NCBI RefSeq assembly: GCF_036417845.1
Contig: NC_089981.1
Coordinates: forward strand, 28,324,553-28,388,552
Source: Apteryx mantelli
Lineage: Eukaryota > Chordata > Aves > Apterygiformes > Apterygidae
DNA length: 64,000 nt
Direction: 5' to 3'
Shown here: positions 13,790 through 25,169 of the stretch, in pieces
How positions within the stretch are numbered: position 1 is the stretch's first letter
Layout of the letters: each line of letters opens with the position of its first letter
Made by a program: the position numbers and the translations under genes
Notes under the pieces: model-generated
Seen by the model: only the letters and a program-made list of their open reading frames with translations
Database searches by the model: none
Told to the model about the DNA's origin: nothing

Positions 13790-13985
13790 ACTTGCTAGGA
13801 ATGGCCCAGCTTAAGAGATCACTGAAACTTATATTTTGCTAATTTTTACAGAAAATAAGCACTGCTGTTATGAATATGAGCATTCAATTAGAGCCTAAAA
13901 TTAAGCTTTCTTCTCTTGAATGAGACCTTAAGTTACTGAATGCATATTAATGTCATCTGGCTGTGTAAGAATTTGTAGCTCACGT
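13790..13985. promoter_or_regulatory. Candidate AT-rich enhancer-like block
   Basis: Non-coding, repeat-free AT-rich block with AATATGAGCATTCAATTAG (homeodomain-like core near 13886-13891), AAATTAAGC and TGCATATTAATG (POU/homeodomain-like, near 13941-13952). It directly abuts the CpG island that starts at about 13.99 kb, the same AT-block-plus-island pairing seen elsewhere in this flank. Confidence 0.3.
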
Positions 13986-13989
13986 CACC

Positions 13990-14375
13990 ATATAACTCAG
14001 CGACACAACCTTGCATCAACCCTTCCCTTGAAACGGAGGCAGCTGAGTCGGGACCAGGTCTCAGACACACCTGGCAGAGCAACGGCACCAGGTATTTCGG
14101 GAATAGCGAGGAGCCACTGGCCCCACAGCCAGCTCCTGGCGATGCTCGGCCCCGGCCGCCGCCGGCACCGCTGCAAGCGCGCGGGCGCCCGGCTGACACC
14201 GCGCCAAAAAGGCTGTGGGCGACTGCACCTTCGTCGAGCTACCTAAGGCAGTGCCGGCACAGCCCTGGGGCTCTGCTCAGGGCCGGTGACCCAGGACGAA
14301 GCCACCAGAGCACCACTTGCGGCGGCGTCCTGCCGTGTTTTAGCAAGGAGCTGCTATAGCGGCGCCCACCTTTCC
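13990..14375. promoter_or_regulatory. CpG island
   Basis: High CpG content, most concentrated at 14130-14240 with GGCCGCCGCCGG-type sequence. Open frames of 88-98 codons in opposite directions overlap and have no known domain. Function unknown; promoter or enhancer use is inferred from composition. Confidence 0.5.
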
Positions 14376-14929
14376 TTCAGCTGATCCAAGGGTACGGATG
14401 GAAGAGAGAGTTGGGATGAGAGGCTGTGCCGAGTGCAATTAATTTATATCTCCTTCTAAACAAAACCCTCTCGTAGCCAGAGCTTGGGAGGAGGCAGAGC
14501 CACTTGGCAAACAAAATTACATTAAGTGCACTCCACTGGAAATGTGTATACTTCGTCCCTGAGAAATGTTTATGCTGGAGTACAGTATTTAACTTACCAA
14601 TCTGAAAACGAATGACGAGGAGGAGAGTACAGAGGTTTTCTTATTTCAGAAACATTTGTTAAGTGCCTTTAATTTGCAGCAAAGCCAAAGCCAGCGAGAA
14701 GTCATCTTTGTCGAGACAACTCTGCCGCAGCCAGAGCGAGGATGTGCTTGCAGGTGGGACCCTACATAGATACGTGCCCCAAAACTGAATGCAGCTTTGG
14801 AGAAGCTTCTTTGTTTCTGACTAAATTCCTTTCTTTTCGCACTCTGGAGGTACTGGCTTGGCCACAGGATCCTAAAATTACATTAGATCAGCTAGGCCAG
14901 GGCTTTGAAACACCTGATACTGTACCAGC

Positions 14930-15255
14930 GAACATGCGCTTCCCAGAGTTTTTCCTGAACAGTCTCTCTCCGCGTTTGCGGCTGTGCAGGGCCGTGCGCG
15001 GTCGCGTGCAGCCGTTCCCACCCAGGGCTGCGGAAGCAGCACAGGCCCCCTTCCAGCGTCTGTATCGCACGAGGGGTCACCCTTCTGCTCTGACAAAACA
15101 GTTGGTGTATGGGAAGAAACCCCCCCACCTCCCCTTGTATGTATTTGCCATCTCCGTTCCAACGTCTTCGCTCTGCGCTGCAAGCCGTGACCCTCCTGCC
15201 GGACCCTCTTGGCCGCGCAGGGCTCGGGAGGCTGCTGAACGGCCCAATTTTTGGC
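14930..15255. promoter_or_regulatory. CpG-rich patch with long chance frames
   Basis: CpG-enriched stretch crossed by open frames on both strands, the longest 175 codons on the plus strand (14742-15269). Its translation has no recognisable domain, signal or repeat and is crossed by equally open frames on the other strand, so I do not call it a gene. A C run occurs near 15119-15127. Confidence 0.4.
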
Positions 15256-15259
15256 AAGC

Positions 15260-17685
15260 AAGACAGTAAATCCAGACTTTGAAGGCTACAGGACCTACCC
15301 AGGAATCTGGGCATGGAGGTCACCTCTCCCTCTCTCACTGAGCAAAGCAGCTGTGCCCAGATGTTGGGGGGGCTGGGCTTGGGCAGTGGCAGACGGATGT
15401 GTCCATCACTGAAATCTTTGGCACTGAGATCTTCATTTGGCTCTTACTGGCCCAGAGTAATCCATTAAGGACCTAACGGGCCTTGATTTGGAGTTACTCC
15501 CCAGACTGGTCCTACCGCCAGGAGCAGAGTGTGCCTGCAATGCCGCTTGGGACTGGGGAAGCCCCCTCTTGCTATTTTATGCCCAGGTAAGATGTGCTAA
15601 AACTCTACTGCTACCACCATTTCATGCTCCTAGTTGCGTGAGATAGTGTTTAAAAATTCACTGAAGCTGTGTACAGCAGGGACTGTGTGTCCTTATCTCT
15701 GTTTGCACTGCGGCACACAGCTTGGGTGCCACCGCTGGGTAAATATTAATGAAGACGTGCCCAGCGCTCACTGTCCCCAGAAGCACAGCTGGGCCCGGAG
15801 GAGAAAACAAAAGAAAAGACGAGGTGCGGACCTGAAAGACATCGGTATTAAATTGCGAAGGGGCATGGCTCTAGAAACAGCAGCTTGCATGGGGTGCACA
15901 GGTCCACTTACCCGCTACACCAGACGTGAGTGGAACACCAAGTGCATGCTCCAAACTGCTGATAATTTATATTCCTTACAAGAAACCCCATAAGCCTTCC
16001 TCAAATAATCTGTTCTGAGCAGGAATTTAAGATGACTGTTTTGCCAAGGTGCTCAAAGTATTCTGATAAGGTGTTGGAGTAGTACAGCCATGTAGTTCTC
16101 TGTAGGAGCATTGGGCAGCCTAATGGTCACCTGTAACATCCCGCTGGATCTTTACACAGGGCTCACCGAGAGACGACGTAGTCATGAATCTAGTAATAAC
16201 AATAAGCATTCACTATTTCTCACAAGATGATGAAGAATAACACAGCCACTAGACCACTACGTCTTCAAAAGGTGTTAACATGGGAAAAATAACCTACCTG
16301 AAGCCTATAGCCAAGGATATGCTAGTTAAGGTAAACAGCAGAAGTGCTTGTTTCTGTAAGGAGGAGACCCATGGGAGAAAGAGAAGAGGCAACCAACCAA
16401 ATTTGCAAAGAATTGGTGCAATTTATCAAATTCTTGGAAACTCATCACTTTGCTTTGGACAGCAACTTGCAGCAAAAATAGCTGGTGGTGACATGCACAT
16501 TTTGAGAGAGAGGTGTCTGTGGAGAAAGTGTTGCATATTACACAGAAACGGAAAATAATTTCAAGTTTGCTTGCTTTCCCCATGGTTCATTTGATCTCCT
16601 CCCACTGAAAGAACTAGACAAACAAAGAAGAAAAGTGTTGATAAAAGCAACACATCTTGGCCCAATACTTATATAGGGAATTATACAATTCTTGTAATTT
16701 TAATACCAGCAGTTTCAGTCTTTCTTATTTTCAAATGTAGGCATCATTATTCAAACACCAATGTTGCTTTTAAAATCTACCTACTCTTCTCAACATTTCA
16801 AGCAATTAGAGTCATTTTTCTCTACCTGTAACATTATAGTAATTTTCATCACATCAAATTGTAATGATACAAACACTGAGTAGGTAGGCAGAAAGTGGGA
16901 CATTGAACAAAGCGCCTGTTCAAACATGAATTTTTCAGTAATTATCACTAACAAGAAGGGAAATGCAGCACACTTCATTGAGAAGAAAGGGATTTAAAAA
17001 AAATAATTTTGAGAGTTGCATCAGATTTGAAATGGCTCAGCTGAAGTACTTCGGAAAGGTTAAATAATTAGTTCACTCTCTCTCTATGAAAACAGGACAG
17101 GAAAAGGGATTTGCTTAACAAAACACAGAGAATTACTTTTGACATCGGACAAACAAAATACAGAACGGTAATGCAAGTCTGCATTAGCTCAGTCTGAGCT
17201 GCCTGAGTTCGTAGTGGCATAAGCTGGAGCATCCTTACAAAGTTTATACACAAGTTATAAGCGCAAGAGATATGATCTGAGGGACAGGAACCTTGGCTGA
17301 TGCAAATCCATGTCATTCTGCTGAGGCCAAGAGCGCTGTCTCGTTTTGGAGATCTTGGTGCAAAGGTGGCATTTTTTTCTGCTTTATTTTAGGTAAATTA
17401 TACCTCATTGTTAAGAGGCACATTCTCCACTGTTGCTTAAAAGCACGTCTGTTAACCTTGAATTACAGGAAAAGTTGGCTCCTGCTAATGGCGCCTGCTC
17501 CTGGGGAGGAGACCTCATGAGCAAGGCGAAGCTCAAAAGATCACAAGCCTCCTCCGGCAATTATTTCTGCCTCTGACAAGCAGTGAGCCAGGGATCGCTT
17601 ATAAAAGCTCTTTTCAATGTATTGCGGGGTTTTGATCCAATTTTTTTTCTTCTTACCCCTAAAACTGGAAGTCATGGGGAGCTGT
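15260..17685. other. Non-coding stretch, no gene seen
   Basis: Mixed composition without a CpG island. Frames up to 119 codons (plus strand 15634-15993) resemble nothing known. No named repeat or RNA gene was recognised. Confidence 0.5.
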
Positions 17686-17689
17686 ACGG

Positions 17690-18340
17690 TGTGGTGGCCA
17701 GAGCGCGGCCTGCTCGGCGGAGACCTGGGTCTCAAACCCTCGAGAGGCGCGTTGTGTTGGGCTGCTGCGGTCCCACAGGTCTCCCCGGGGAGCTCGCTGC
17801 GGGCGGAGGGGCCTGTGTCCGAGGCAGTCGGGGCCGTGGGGACACCTGAGGAGAAGCAGCGACGGCGACCGGTTGAGAGTGGAATATTTCCACTGTCTTC
17901 AGCTGATGGACCAGCCAGGCAGGGGGATAAGCAGTTGGATATTGGTATTATATTGACCACTACAGGGCTAAAAACACCCTCCTGCCTTGCCTTCATCACC
18001 TTGAAAACAACAACGGCTCCACCCCAAAACACCCAAAGCCCAATCACAAACCAAAGATCAGTCTCATTTCACCTGCTCTTGGTCTCCAAGGTACCAAGAC
18101 ATTTCACAAATTTCTACGCAAGAGGCCCAGCGGGATTCAGTGGGGCCACGAGAGCCGCCAGGCACTCCCCGCCGCGCTAGCGCAGGTCCTCTCCCCGAGC
18201 CAAAGGGGCTCGTTTTTTACAAATGTCTCCTGCCCCAGAACCTGGAAACTGCACAGACCCTCACGTTACGCGGAGCCAAGATTTACAAGGTAAGAGCGGG
18301 GGAAATGCCGGCACGCAGACCAGAACAACGGGCTACCATT
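17690..18340. promoter_or_regulatory. Two CpG-rich patches (17690-17880, 18110-18340)
   Basis: Two short CpG-dense patches are separated by about 230 bases of ordinary sequence. A plus-strand frame of 187 codons (17617-18180) and a minus-strand frame of 168 codons (17541-18047) overlap almost completely, which argues that both are by-products of composition. No protein family is recognised. Confidence 0.45.
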
Positions 18341-18354
18341 AGATTTACGTCCCA

Positions 18355-18900
18355 TTTGGGATGATAATGAGGTGGTTAATATAGAAATACAAGACAGTAA
18401 TAAACCACTGACTTTTATAGATCTCTGTATGAATCTGAATCATCATTTGGAGACCAGGAGATCAGTGATATACAATAGTTCATCCCACTTTCTTTCTTCT
18501 CGCTGCTACCTGGGATACCCGCAATCCTGGATTTCTCTCTGCAGCAGAAGAGGCTTTGCTAGAAACAGGGCCAATAAATCCTGAGCGGGGAATATGTTTA
18601 TTGGACAGAATTTTGTTAGGGCAATATGGATCAACTAATCTCAATTATAAACATATTCTTTTTACGTAGATATACCTTCTTCTCCACACAAATGGTGCTC
18701 ATTTTTAACCATATGATTACATTGAAAAATCCAAGCTAGTAGCTCAAGAAGGATTTTATTGCTAGTCTCAATAAAAGGACTAGAAATAACCTGTTTTCTG
18801 ATGGGTGAGAAAGAATGTCAACTACCACTAAGTGATCTATTTTCAGGCCAAAGTGATCTAAACTTGCATTAATGTGCTTATACCTTTAAAGGCCACAAAA
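18355..18900. other. AT-rich block below the CpG patches, possible enhancer
   Basis: Non-coding AT-rich sequence with GGATCAACTAATCTC and AATTATAAACATATTC-type segments and no simple repeat. It is weakly enhancer-like. I see no gene. Confidence 0.25.
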
Positions 18901-19212
18901 CCATGGAAGAGGTGTTGCAAATGCTTAGAAGTTCGTATGAGTTCAAAAAAGTGAATGGACAATCACCGGAAGAAAAAGTCCCTTGAAGGCTATACTACGT
19001 CTATCCTTACAGGCTGGAAAAACACCATGGGGAGCCAGCGCCGCACGCGTGTGCTGCTTCGGTGGGCTTTCCTGCAGAGCTGCCCTGGGCCACTGCCAAA
19101 GACCAGCTACCGGCCCAGCCGCATGGGTCAGATCTTCCAATCTTGTTTTGGATCAACCACATCACTTCAGTGGGCGAGGAGATGTGCTTCGGGTACATAA
19201 TTATTAAAAAGC

Positions 19213-19241
19213 AAAAAAAAAAAAAAAAAGCAAAAAAAAAG
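19213..19241. repeat. Interrupted poly(A) tract
   Basis: Two A runs of 9 to 17 bases separated by a GC dinucleotide, on the plus strand. No adjacent retroposed gene body was recognised, so I list it as a simple repeat only. Confidence 0.7.
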
Positions 19242-19426
19242 AGCTTTATATAAAATATCCTCCAAAGTGAAATAATGATTTTTGAGTATCCAGCTTTTTA
19301 AAAAAGAAATAGAAAGCTTGATTATTGAGAGTAAATACTCCCAGCACCTCCTAGAGAGGTATCTTTAAATTGGGTTTCCCCAGTAGCAAGGCAACCAAGC
19401 CACAAGTGGCTTCCAAAATGCTCCCT

Positions 19427-19478
19427 CGTGTGTGTGTGTGTGCGCGTGTGTGTGTGCGCGTGTGTGTGTGAGCGAGCA

Positions 19479-19517
<39 letters not shown>
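19427..19517. repeat. Compound (TG)n/(CG) and (GA)n microsatellite
   Basis: A TG run with embedded CGCG steps (19427-19470) is followed by AGCGAGCAAGCGA and a pure GA run (about 19481-19517). The first half alternates purine and pyrimidine, the second is all purine on one strand. On the minus strand it translates into long Ser-Leu and His-Thr runs, which is an artefact. Confidence 0.95.
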
Positions 19518-19522
<5 letters not shown>

Positions 19523-19869
19523 AAGTTGAAATGATATTTCATTAAGGTAGCTGGAGTTAATCCTTTCCTTTCCCATTTCTCTTAGAGCAAGTATTCATGC
19601 AGCAAAGCCCACAAAGCCAGGACTCCTGTGACAGGATCCTTTCGCCTTTAGATTGCAAACTTGCTGGATTCCACAGGGAATGAAATATATGAGGATTTAT
19701 ATGATGGAAGAAAAAAGATAAAATGTTAGAGGAAATGGTCCAGAAATGCTGAAATAGAAGTGAAGGACTGATAATCTACCAGTACTTTATGCAGTGGCAT
19801 AGATATAAAAAATACTGTTCTTTTTTTATTGAGAATCCTTTTTCTTCCCAAGAAAATTGTTTATGCAGA

Positions 19870-20095
19870 AGCTCCTGAGAAGCTTCATTTTTAATTTATA
19901 TATCCATATATATGAGTGGTGGTAATTTGAAGCCCTCCAAACAATCACCTGTAAATTATAATCTTTCTACGCAGCAATATACATCCACAAATCAGTCCCA
20001 GGACACTGAAGTTATATGTGAAAAGATCTATTTATGCCTCTCCAGGCAGAGCAGAAAATTTGCTCAGTTTTTATAAGAAAGAAAATTTCTTATTA
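19870..20095. promoter_or_regulatory. Candidate AT-rich enhancer-like block
   Basis: Repeat-free, non-coding block with TTTTAATTTATATATCC, GGTAATTTGAAGC, AACAATCACCTGTAAATTATAATC (SOX-like core and E-box CACCTG within it) and CTATTTATGCC. It lies about 120 bases above a CpG island, matching the pattern elsewhere in the flank. Confidence 0.35.
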
Positions 20096-20204
20096 ACATG
20101 TCTAGCTAATTGGATCATAAAAAAAAGGGGGGGGAGGGGGGGAAGATTCCTCTAAAAGACCTGGGATGACTGGAAAGTTAATCTGCTGAACTCCTGAGCA
20201 GCGT

Positions 20205-20600
20205 GATTTACCAGGCCAGCGATACCGACGCCTCTTCCTGCTGCGCAAGGTGCAGATTTATCTACTGCACAAAATTCCTAGGTATTACTCTTTCCGCACA
20301 TTTAGCTAGGCATACAGGCACGCAGAGCCAGGCCCAGAGCGCTGGCGCTCCCGCTTGCAGGCTGTGCGGAGAGGAGAACTGGGCGCGTATTCCTCCCTCC
20401 CAGTTCCCGCGCTCCCTGGTTTTCCCGGCACGCGAGGTGCCGGAGCCGCGCGGGGCAGCTGGGCCGGGGCCGCTCTAAACCTTTCCTCCCAGCTGGTTTC
20501 AGCGACTTTCCGAAAGCCCGGCCTGGCGGGAAGCTTCGCTGGGGAGGGCGGGCGCGTCGGAGGAGGAAGCGGCTGCACTGCTCGTGTTTGGTTTGCAACA
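20205..20600. promoter_or_regulatory. CpG island
   Basis: Clear CpG island of about 400 bases with many GCGC and CCGG sites, in an AT-rich neighbourhood. Open frames of 90-127 codons on both strands overlap one another and match no family. Promoter function of an unannotated transcript is possible but not shown. Confidence 0.6.
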
Positions 20601-20810
20601 GGGGAACCACGAAGAATGGAAAAATTTGCTTCTCAGTCCTTTGGCTTGCTGTGAAATCAGACGCAGTTGTTAGCGCCCAGACCAAAGCAATTTACTGGGG
20701 CTGCAAAAGCTGTGGGATTCGAGGCCTTTAGTCCTGGCCCGTTGGTTTGTTGTTGTTTGCTTTTTTAGCAGAGTGGTGGGAGTCGGGTTTCCCTGGCACC
20801 GCAGGGGCTT

Positions 20811-20875
20811 TCTCCTCCTCCTCCTCCTCCTCCTCCTCCTCCTCCTCTTCCTCCTCCTCCTCCTCCTCCTCCTCC
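20811..20875. repeat. (CTC/TCC)n trinucleotide repeat, about 21 units
   Basis: A near-perfect pyrimidine-only repeat with a single CTTCC interruption near its middle. Depending on frame it translates to poly-Ser or poly-Leu on the plus strand and poly-Arg on the minus strand, which inflates the 191-codon frame at 20747-21322. There is no reason to think it is translated. Confidence 0.95.
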
Positions 20876-21819
20876 CGCGCGCGGCAGGGGGCTTCCCTGC
20901 TCCCTTGGCGAGCTGCTTACTGTTATATTTTGAAAAATCAAATCTCATCGCGCGGTATTTATTTTCCCTTTCTCTCCAAAGGCCACACAGAGTTTAACGC
21001 ATGCAAGTACTGGCAAAGGGATCCTGTCCCTGCCGAAGTCAATGGCAAATCTCCCGCTGCCTGCAGCGCAGGCCCCCCCCGGAAATACGGTGTTTTGGGG
21101 GCCGCAAGGAAGGTAGTTTTTCAGGAGTGCTGGCAGACTGCATTACTAGCAATAGGAGATCTGAGTTTCCTCCACCAGCGCTCCAGGACCACGATGTTAG
21201 AAGTGATTAGTCTCAAAGTCTATATCATACATATGTATTTTTTTTTTTTTAAAGATATGTTTTTCCTTGGAGTGAGCTTTTGGAAGAAACCCATCATGAA
21301 GCCAGCAAATGACATTAGCTGAAAACGCCATTCAAGGAGCGTGCACTTAAGTTGCAGGAGTACTTTACAGAGGACAAAACATCTGATTGCGGCAGATTTT
21401 CCTCCCATAAATTACATTCCTGGCTTCCCTCTTCTCTTTCTCCTACCCTGCTGAGCACTGCTGAAGATGCAAAAGAAAACTACCAATTGTAGTAGGTCTC
21501 ACATATGAAATTAAAGATTACTGGGTGGATATAGCCAAGGAATTTTCCGAAATACTCCTGCGAGTTTAAACACGAGCTCGTGGCAGCCCTGCTTATGTAG
21601 CTTTTATGTTCATCTTCGATCAATAACCAAGCAATCAAGGTTTGCCCGCACAGTCTTTGTGCTGGGTGAATATTAAGCCTGTTCACACACGCACTTGCGC
21701 TTGCCATATTTTCAGTGAAACGGGATGCCTCCTAATACCTTTGCCCTGGCAGAGAGACAACGGCGTGAGTCAGGCTCGGCTGCGGCAGCACACTCCATAA
21801 ATAAGATTTTGGATGCATG

Positions 21820-22200
21820 CACAGTCGCTGTGTGTCAGACTGCGGAGAGGACAAAGCATCGCAGACCTCTAAGTGTCATATAATCAATATGTTTCGTGGG
21901 GCGCAGGATGCCAGCGGTACGGCGGCAGGTCGTGCTGCTGCAGTGCTCGGTCAGGGTCAGTTTGGTGATCTGAACAGGGCTCTGACCACAGGACGCGGCG
22001 CTCTCCTACGCAGCTCTGCTGAGGAAAAGGGGCACTTCAGCCCCAGTTCAGCTTTGCAGTAATTTCCTGTTGTGCTTATGGACACCAGCTTTCCCGTGGC
22101 TGCTGTTAAGAGATACTGGAGCGGGGAGTTGTAATTTGGGTGACCCATCACAATCAGGCAACGTGGCTCAAACACTCAGCGCGCCATCACCAGTCTGCAA
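21820..22200. other. Mixed-composition interval below the large CpG island, no gene seen
   Basis: Moderate CpG content with short frames up to 83 codons, none recognisable. I see no RNA gene or repeat. Confidence 0.35.
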
Positions 22201-22389
22201 ACTAAAAGGGGAAAAAATAAATCCATTGACTCTGGACACTAACAAATTCAAGAGAACTGCAATCCCTTTACAGGCATTCAGAAACAGGCGCTGTATTTGT
22301 TGGAGAAATTATTCATTGTGAATTATTTGCTCTGCTAGTAAGCTGCTTTCTCTGCATGTCCTGCGCTTGCCTCCCCTCTCGCATACGTG

Positions 22390-23285
22390 GGGATAGATCA
22401 GGCCTCACTTCACTGAAATGAATGCAACCGCTCAAAATCCACAGCAGGGCACGCGCAAGGCGGTGGCGGCGGTGGCGGCGCTTGCTGTGGCCGCGGCCGG
22501 GGCGGCACCGCTGCTGACCGAAGGCGGTGTGGTGTCGGGCGGCCCGCGGACGTGGTCGGGCCGTTGCGAGCCGCAGGGCCCCGGGTCCCGTTCCCGGGGA
22601 CGAGAGCTGTTCGCGGGGAGCGCGGGCGAGCGCGGGCGAGTGCGGGCGAGCGGGCACCGCGCTGCCCGGCTCCGTCCCCTCTCCCAGCGCCAGGCGCCGA
22701 GGCGTTTTGAGCTAAAAGGCCAGCTGGATTTATCGCCTTCCATTAGTCTAATACAGTGCAATTTATTTTTAAAGAGCTCCTCTCGCGCGAGAGCATCGCA
22801 GAACGATTCACGACCAATTACAGCCTCGGCAGGCAAAGCCAAGCGGTTTGCAGCGGCGCGAGGAGCGGAGCGGCGCGCCGCGAGGCAAACGCAAGCATCT
22901 GCAGAGCGGTGCAGTCGCGCTTCGTCCCCGAGGGCGTGCGACCGAAGCGAGGTAAATACGGCAGATCCAGGCAGACACGGAGAGAGGACGATACGGATTG
23001 GGGGAAAAAAAAAAAAAAAAGATGAAACTAAGGCTGGGCAAGCCGTGTTGTGAATAAAGGTTTCTGAGTATTGGGAGGAGCGGGAGAACGGCGCCGGGGG
23101 GGCAGGGAAGCAGGAGGAAAGCAGAGGCGCAGGCGGCCCCGGGCGCCTCCTCGGGCAGCGCAAACTGGCGACGGCGGGGGGGAAAGCCGAGCGGCAGCCT
23201 GTGCCGCCGCTGAGGCCGGGTCGGGACAAGGCGGGAACGAGCCGTGAGGGACTGGCAGCGGTGGGAAGCTCGTGGAGCTCGTGGA
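22390..23285. promoter_or_regulatory. Largest CpG island of the window, about 0.9 kb
   Basis: CpG-rich through most of its length, with an AT-containing core at about 22.72-22.85 kb. That core carries GGATTTATCGCC, CCATTAGTCTAATAC and a perfect 14-base palindrome CTCTCGCGCGAGAG (22780-22793). Three copies of a CGCGGGCGAG-like decamer stand at 22621-22650. A 305-codon minus-strand frame (22432-23349) and a 211-codon plus-strand frame cover the island and overlap; neither shows a known domain, and both carry low-complexity Ala/Arg/Pro runs. Best read as a promoter-class CpG island or Polycomb-type developmental island. Confidence 0.65.
22621..22650. repeat. Short tandem repeat (CGCGGGCGAG)3
   Basis: Three head-to-tail copies of a 10-base unit, the third with one change (TGCGGGCGAG). 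It lies inside the large CpG island. Confidence 0.85.
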
Positions 23286-23470
23286 GCAAATAATGGTGAA
23301 GTGAAATTATATAATTTTGATATGATTTTTGAATGATTTTGAGGCACAACCTGATGTACAGTAATAGGCTTCAAATATTTCAATTTTTTTGAAAAACTAC
23401 TCCCTAGAAGTTATTTCAAGTTATACACCCAAAATAAAAATGAGAAAAAAAAAATCAAAGCATTCTACAT
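23285..23470. promoter_or_regulatory. Candidate AT-rich element at the upper edge of the CpG island
   Basis: An abrupt switch from GC-rich to AT-rich sequence at about 23.29 kb, with CAAATAATGG, GAAATTATATAATTTTG and TGATTTTTGAATGATTTTGAG. The core AAATTATATAATTT is a perfect 14-base palindrome (near 23304-23317). Non-coding, possible enhancer edge. Confidence 0.35.
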
Positions 23471-24204
23471 GATTAATCACTTAAAAGTCGTCTTGCACAT
23501 CTTGAATTTTTTTAGGAAAAAACAGACAGCACGTGCCGAGCAAGAGATACATTTTCCTTTCCGATTTTCTTATTGTCTGTTGAACATTTATAAAGCAGAA
23601 AAGCCAGCGGCAAAGGATGTCAGCATTGTCTTTCAAGGGGTTAACATCTGTAAGATGAATGCTGTAAGAAGGGGTTTTTTTGTTTTTTTTAATTAAAAAA
23701 TATATTTCTGGAGCAAAAACACAAGCAATAAAGAGTGTTTGCCTGTTGGGAGCCTTGTTTTGTAATGCGGTATGACTAACCAGCTGACAATCCCACGTTT
23801 TGTTTTCTCTTCCCATGGCCAATGGCCAAGAGCCAGCCAACTTTATTGTCCTTGAAATGTCACGATTTGGAGAACGCGCAGAATTCCTAACTGCCCAAAT
23901 TGCTGCATAACAACAGTCCTTTTTATTATACGGCAACAATGTGATCCTGGGCTCAAAGACTTACTAGTTAAGAAGATTATGTGTTTTCCTTTTTCTGTTT
24001 TGTTAAAGTGCCAAGTCTTGCGTTTTTGGCATCTTCTAAAGAATAAAGTGTCTTCTGAAATATTCTCTCCGAGCACAGAGGTTACCTCAGAGGAGCTCAG
24101 AAATTCAGGCCTTTTCAATAGTTTCTCATGTACTGAGAAGTTCAGACGCATTTCTTTTCCTCAAAAGCTTCCAATTTCGGCGGCTTTGTGTGCGCTGACA
24201 GCAA

Positions 24205-24680
24205 AAAATTGTCCTTCATAAGTTTACGCCGCTTCGCTTCTTTGCCGTTAATTTACGTCTCGTTACTTTTACGGCCCCCCCCCCCCCCGGCCGCCCGGCA
24301 GGTGCTGAGCGTTAACGCAACCCGCCACGGCCCCTCGCCCGGCGCCTCAAGCCGCGGCCTCGCTTCTCCCGCCGGCCGGCGCCCCGAGGCGTCCCGTTCC
24401 AAGGCCGCCGAGGCCTCGGCTCTCGCTCCCCGCCCGCGCGGCCGCCGGGGCGGCGCAGGTGCAGCGGCCCGGGCTGTGGCGCAGGCGGGGGGAGGCGCGG
24501 CACTCGCTGCGCCCTCCGCCCCGCTTCCCGCCCGAGCGCACCGGCCTGGGCGCGGCTCAGCAGGAGGCTTTGGGAGAGAAAAGCCAAGAGGCCCTAAAAT
24601 AACTCGGAGGGAAAAACCCCCAAAAAAGCGCAGCCCGGAGGGCAAATTCCCGCCAGGTGCTGCCGTGACCTCCCCTCCCA
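24205..24680. promoter_or_regulatory. CpG island with a C14 run
   Basis: Very high GC and CpG content between about 24270 and 24580, starting with a run of 14 C (24275-24288). Frames of 236 codons (plus strand) and 208 codons (minus strand) cover the same bases and consist largely of Ala/Arg/Pro/Gly, with no domain. Function is inferred only from composition. Confidence 0.6.
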
Positions 24681-24689
24681 CCTCGCCCC

Positions 24690-24770
24690 CGTATAGCTGC
24701 GCACAAACATGCAAATATAGAATTGCATATATGGGGGCTCCCAGGAGCTCAGACCTTCCAGAAAGTCGCT
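24690..24770. promoter_or_regulatory. Candidate POU-type element ATGCAAATATAG
   Basis: ATGCAAATATAG at 24709-24720 is followed by AATTGCATATAT, so an octamer and an inverted half-site face each other across AT-rich spacer. The same 12-mer recurs at 25984-25995. It sits at the edge of a CpG island. Confidence 0.4.
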
Positions 24771-25169
24771 GTGAGAAGCAAACTGCGCCACGGGGAGGGA
24801 AAGGCGCCCGCCGCACAGCAGAAACCAGGAAATACCACTTCGCTGAGGTAAAGCGAGAACAACAACAACAAAAATCCAATTACTATAGCTTAAACTGATC
24901 AGTTCCTGCTGCGATTTTGCAACGGGCCTATTTTCATAAAATAAAGCTCGGTGTAAAATTACCACTGGCCCTACCACGGGCTCCAGCTGCCTTACAGCGT
25001 GTGCGACCGAGGCAAATAATTTCAATACATGTCCAGGGCGCGTTTGGAAGGAATTAGAAAATAAAACAAACGGGTTTGTGACAGAGATATACTCTTTCTT
25101 CAGAAAAGCAGAACACAAACACAAGCCCCCGCTCCCCTTTGACTCCAGTGAAACTCTGATGTCCTGCTG

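Noticed and set aside
14742-15269. 175-codon plus-strand open frame
   Set aside because: No domain, no signal sequence; minus-strand frames of 127 and 148 codons cover the same CpG-rich DNA, so stop scarcity explains it.
20747-21322. 191-codon frame with a poly-Ser stretch
   Set aside because: The Ser run is the CTC trinucleotide repeat; the remainder has no recognisable feature.
24188-24898. 236-codon and 208-codon frames on opposite strands
   Set aside because: Both are Ala/Arg/Pro/Gly-rich products of one CpG island and mirror each other; no family resemblance.
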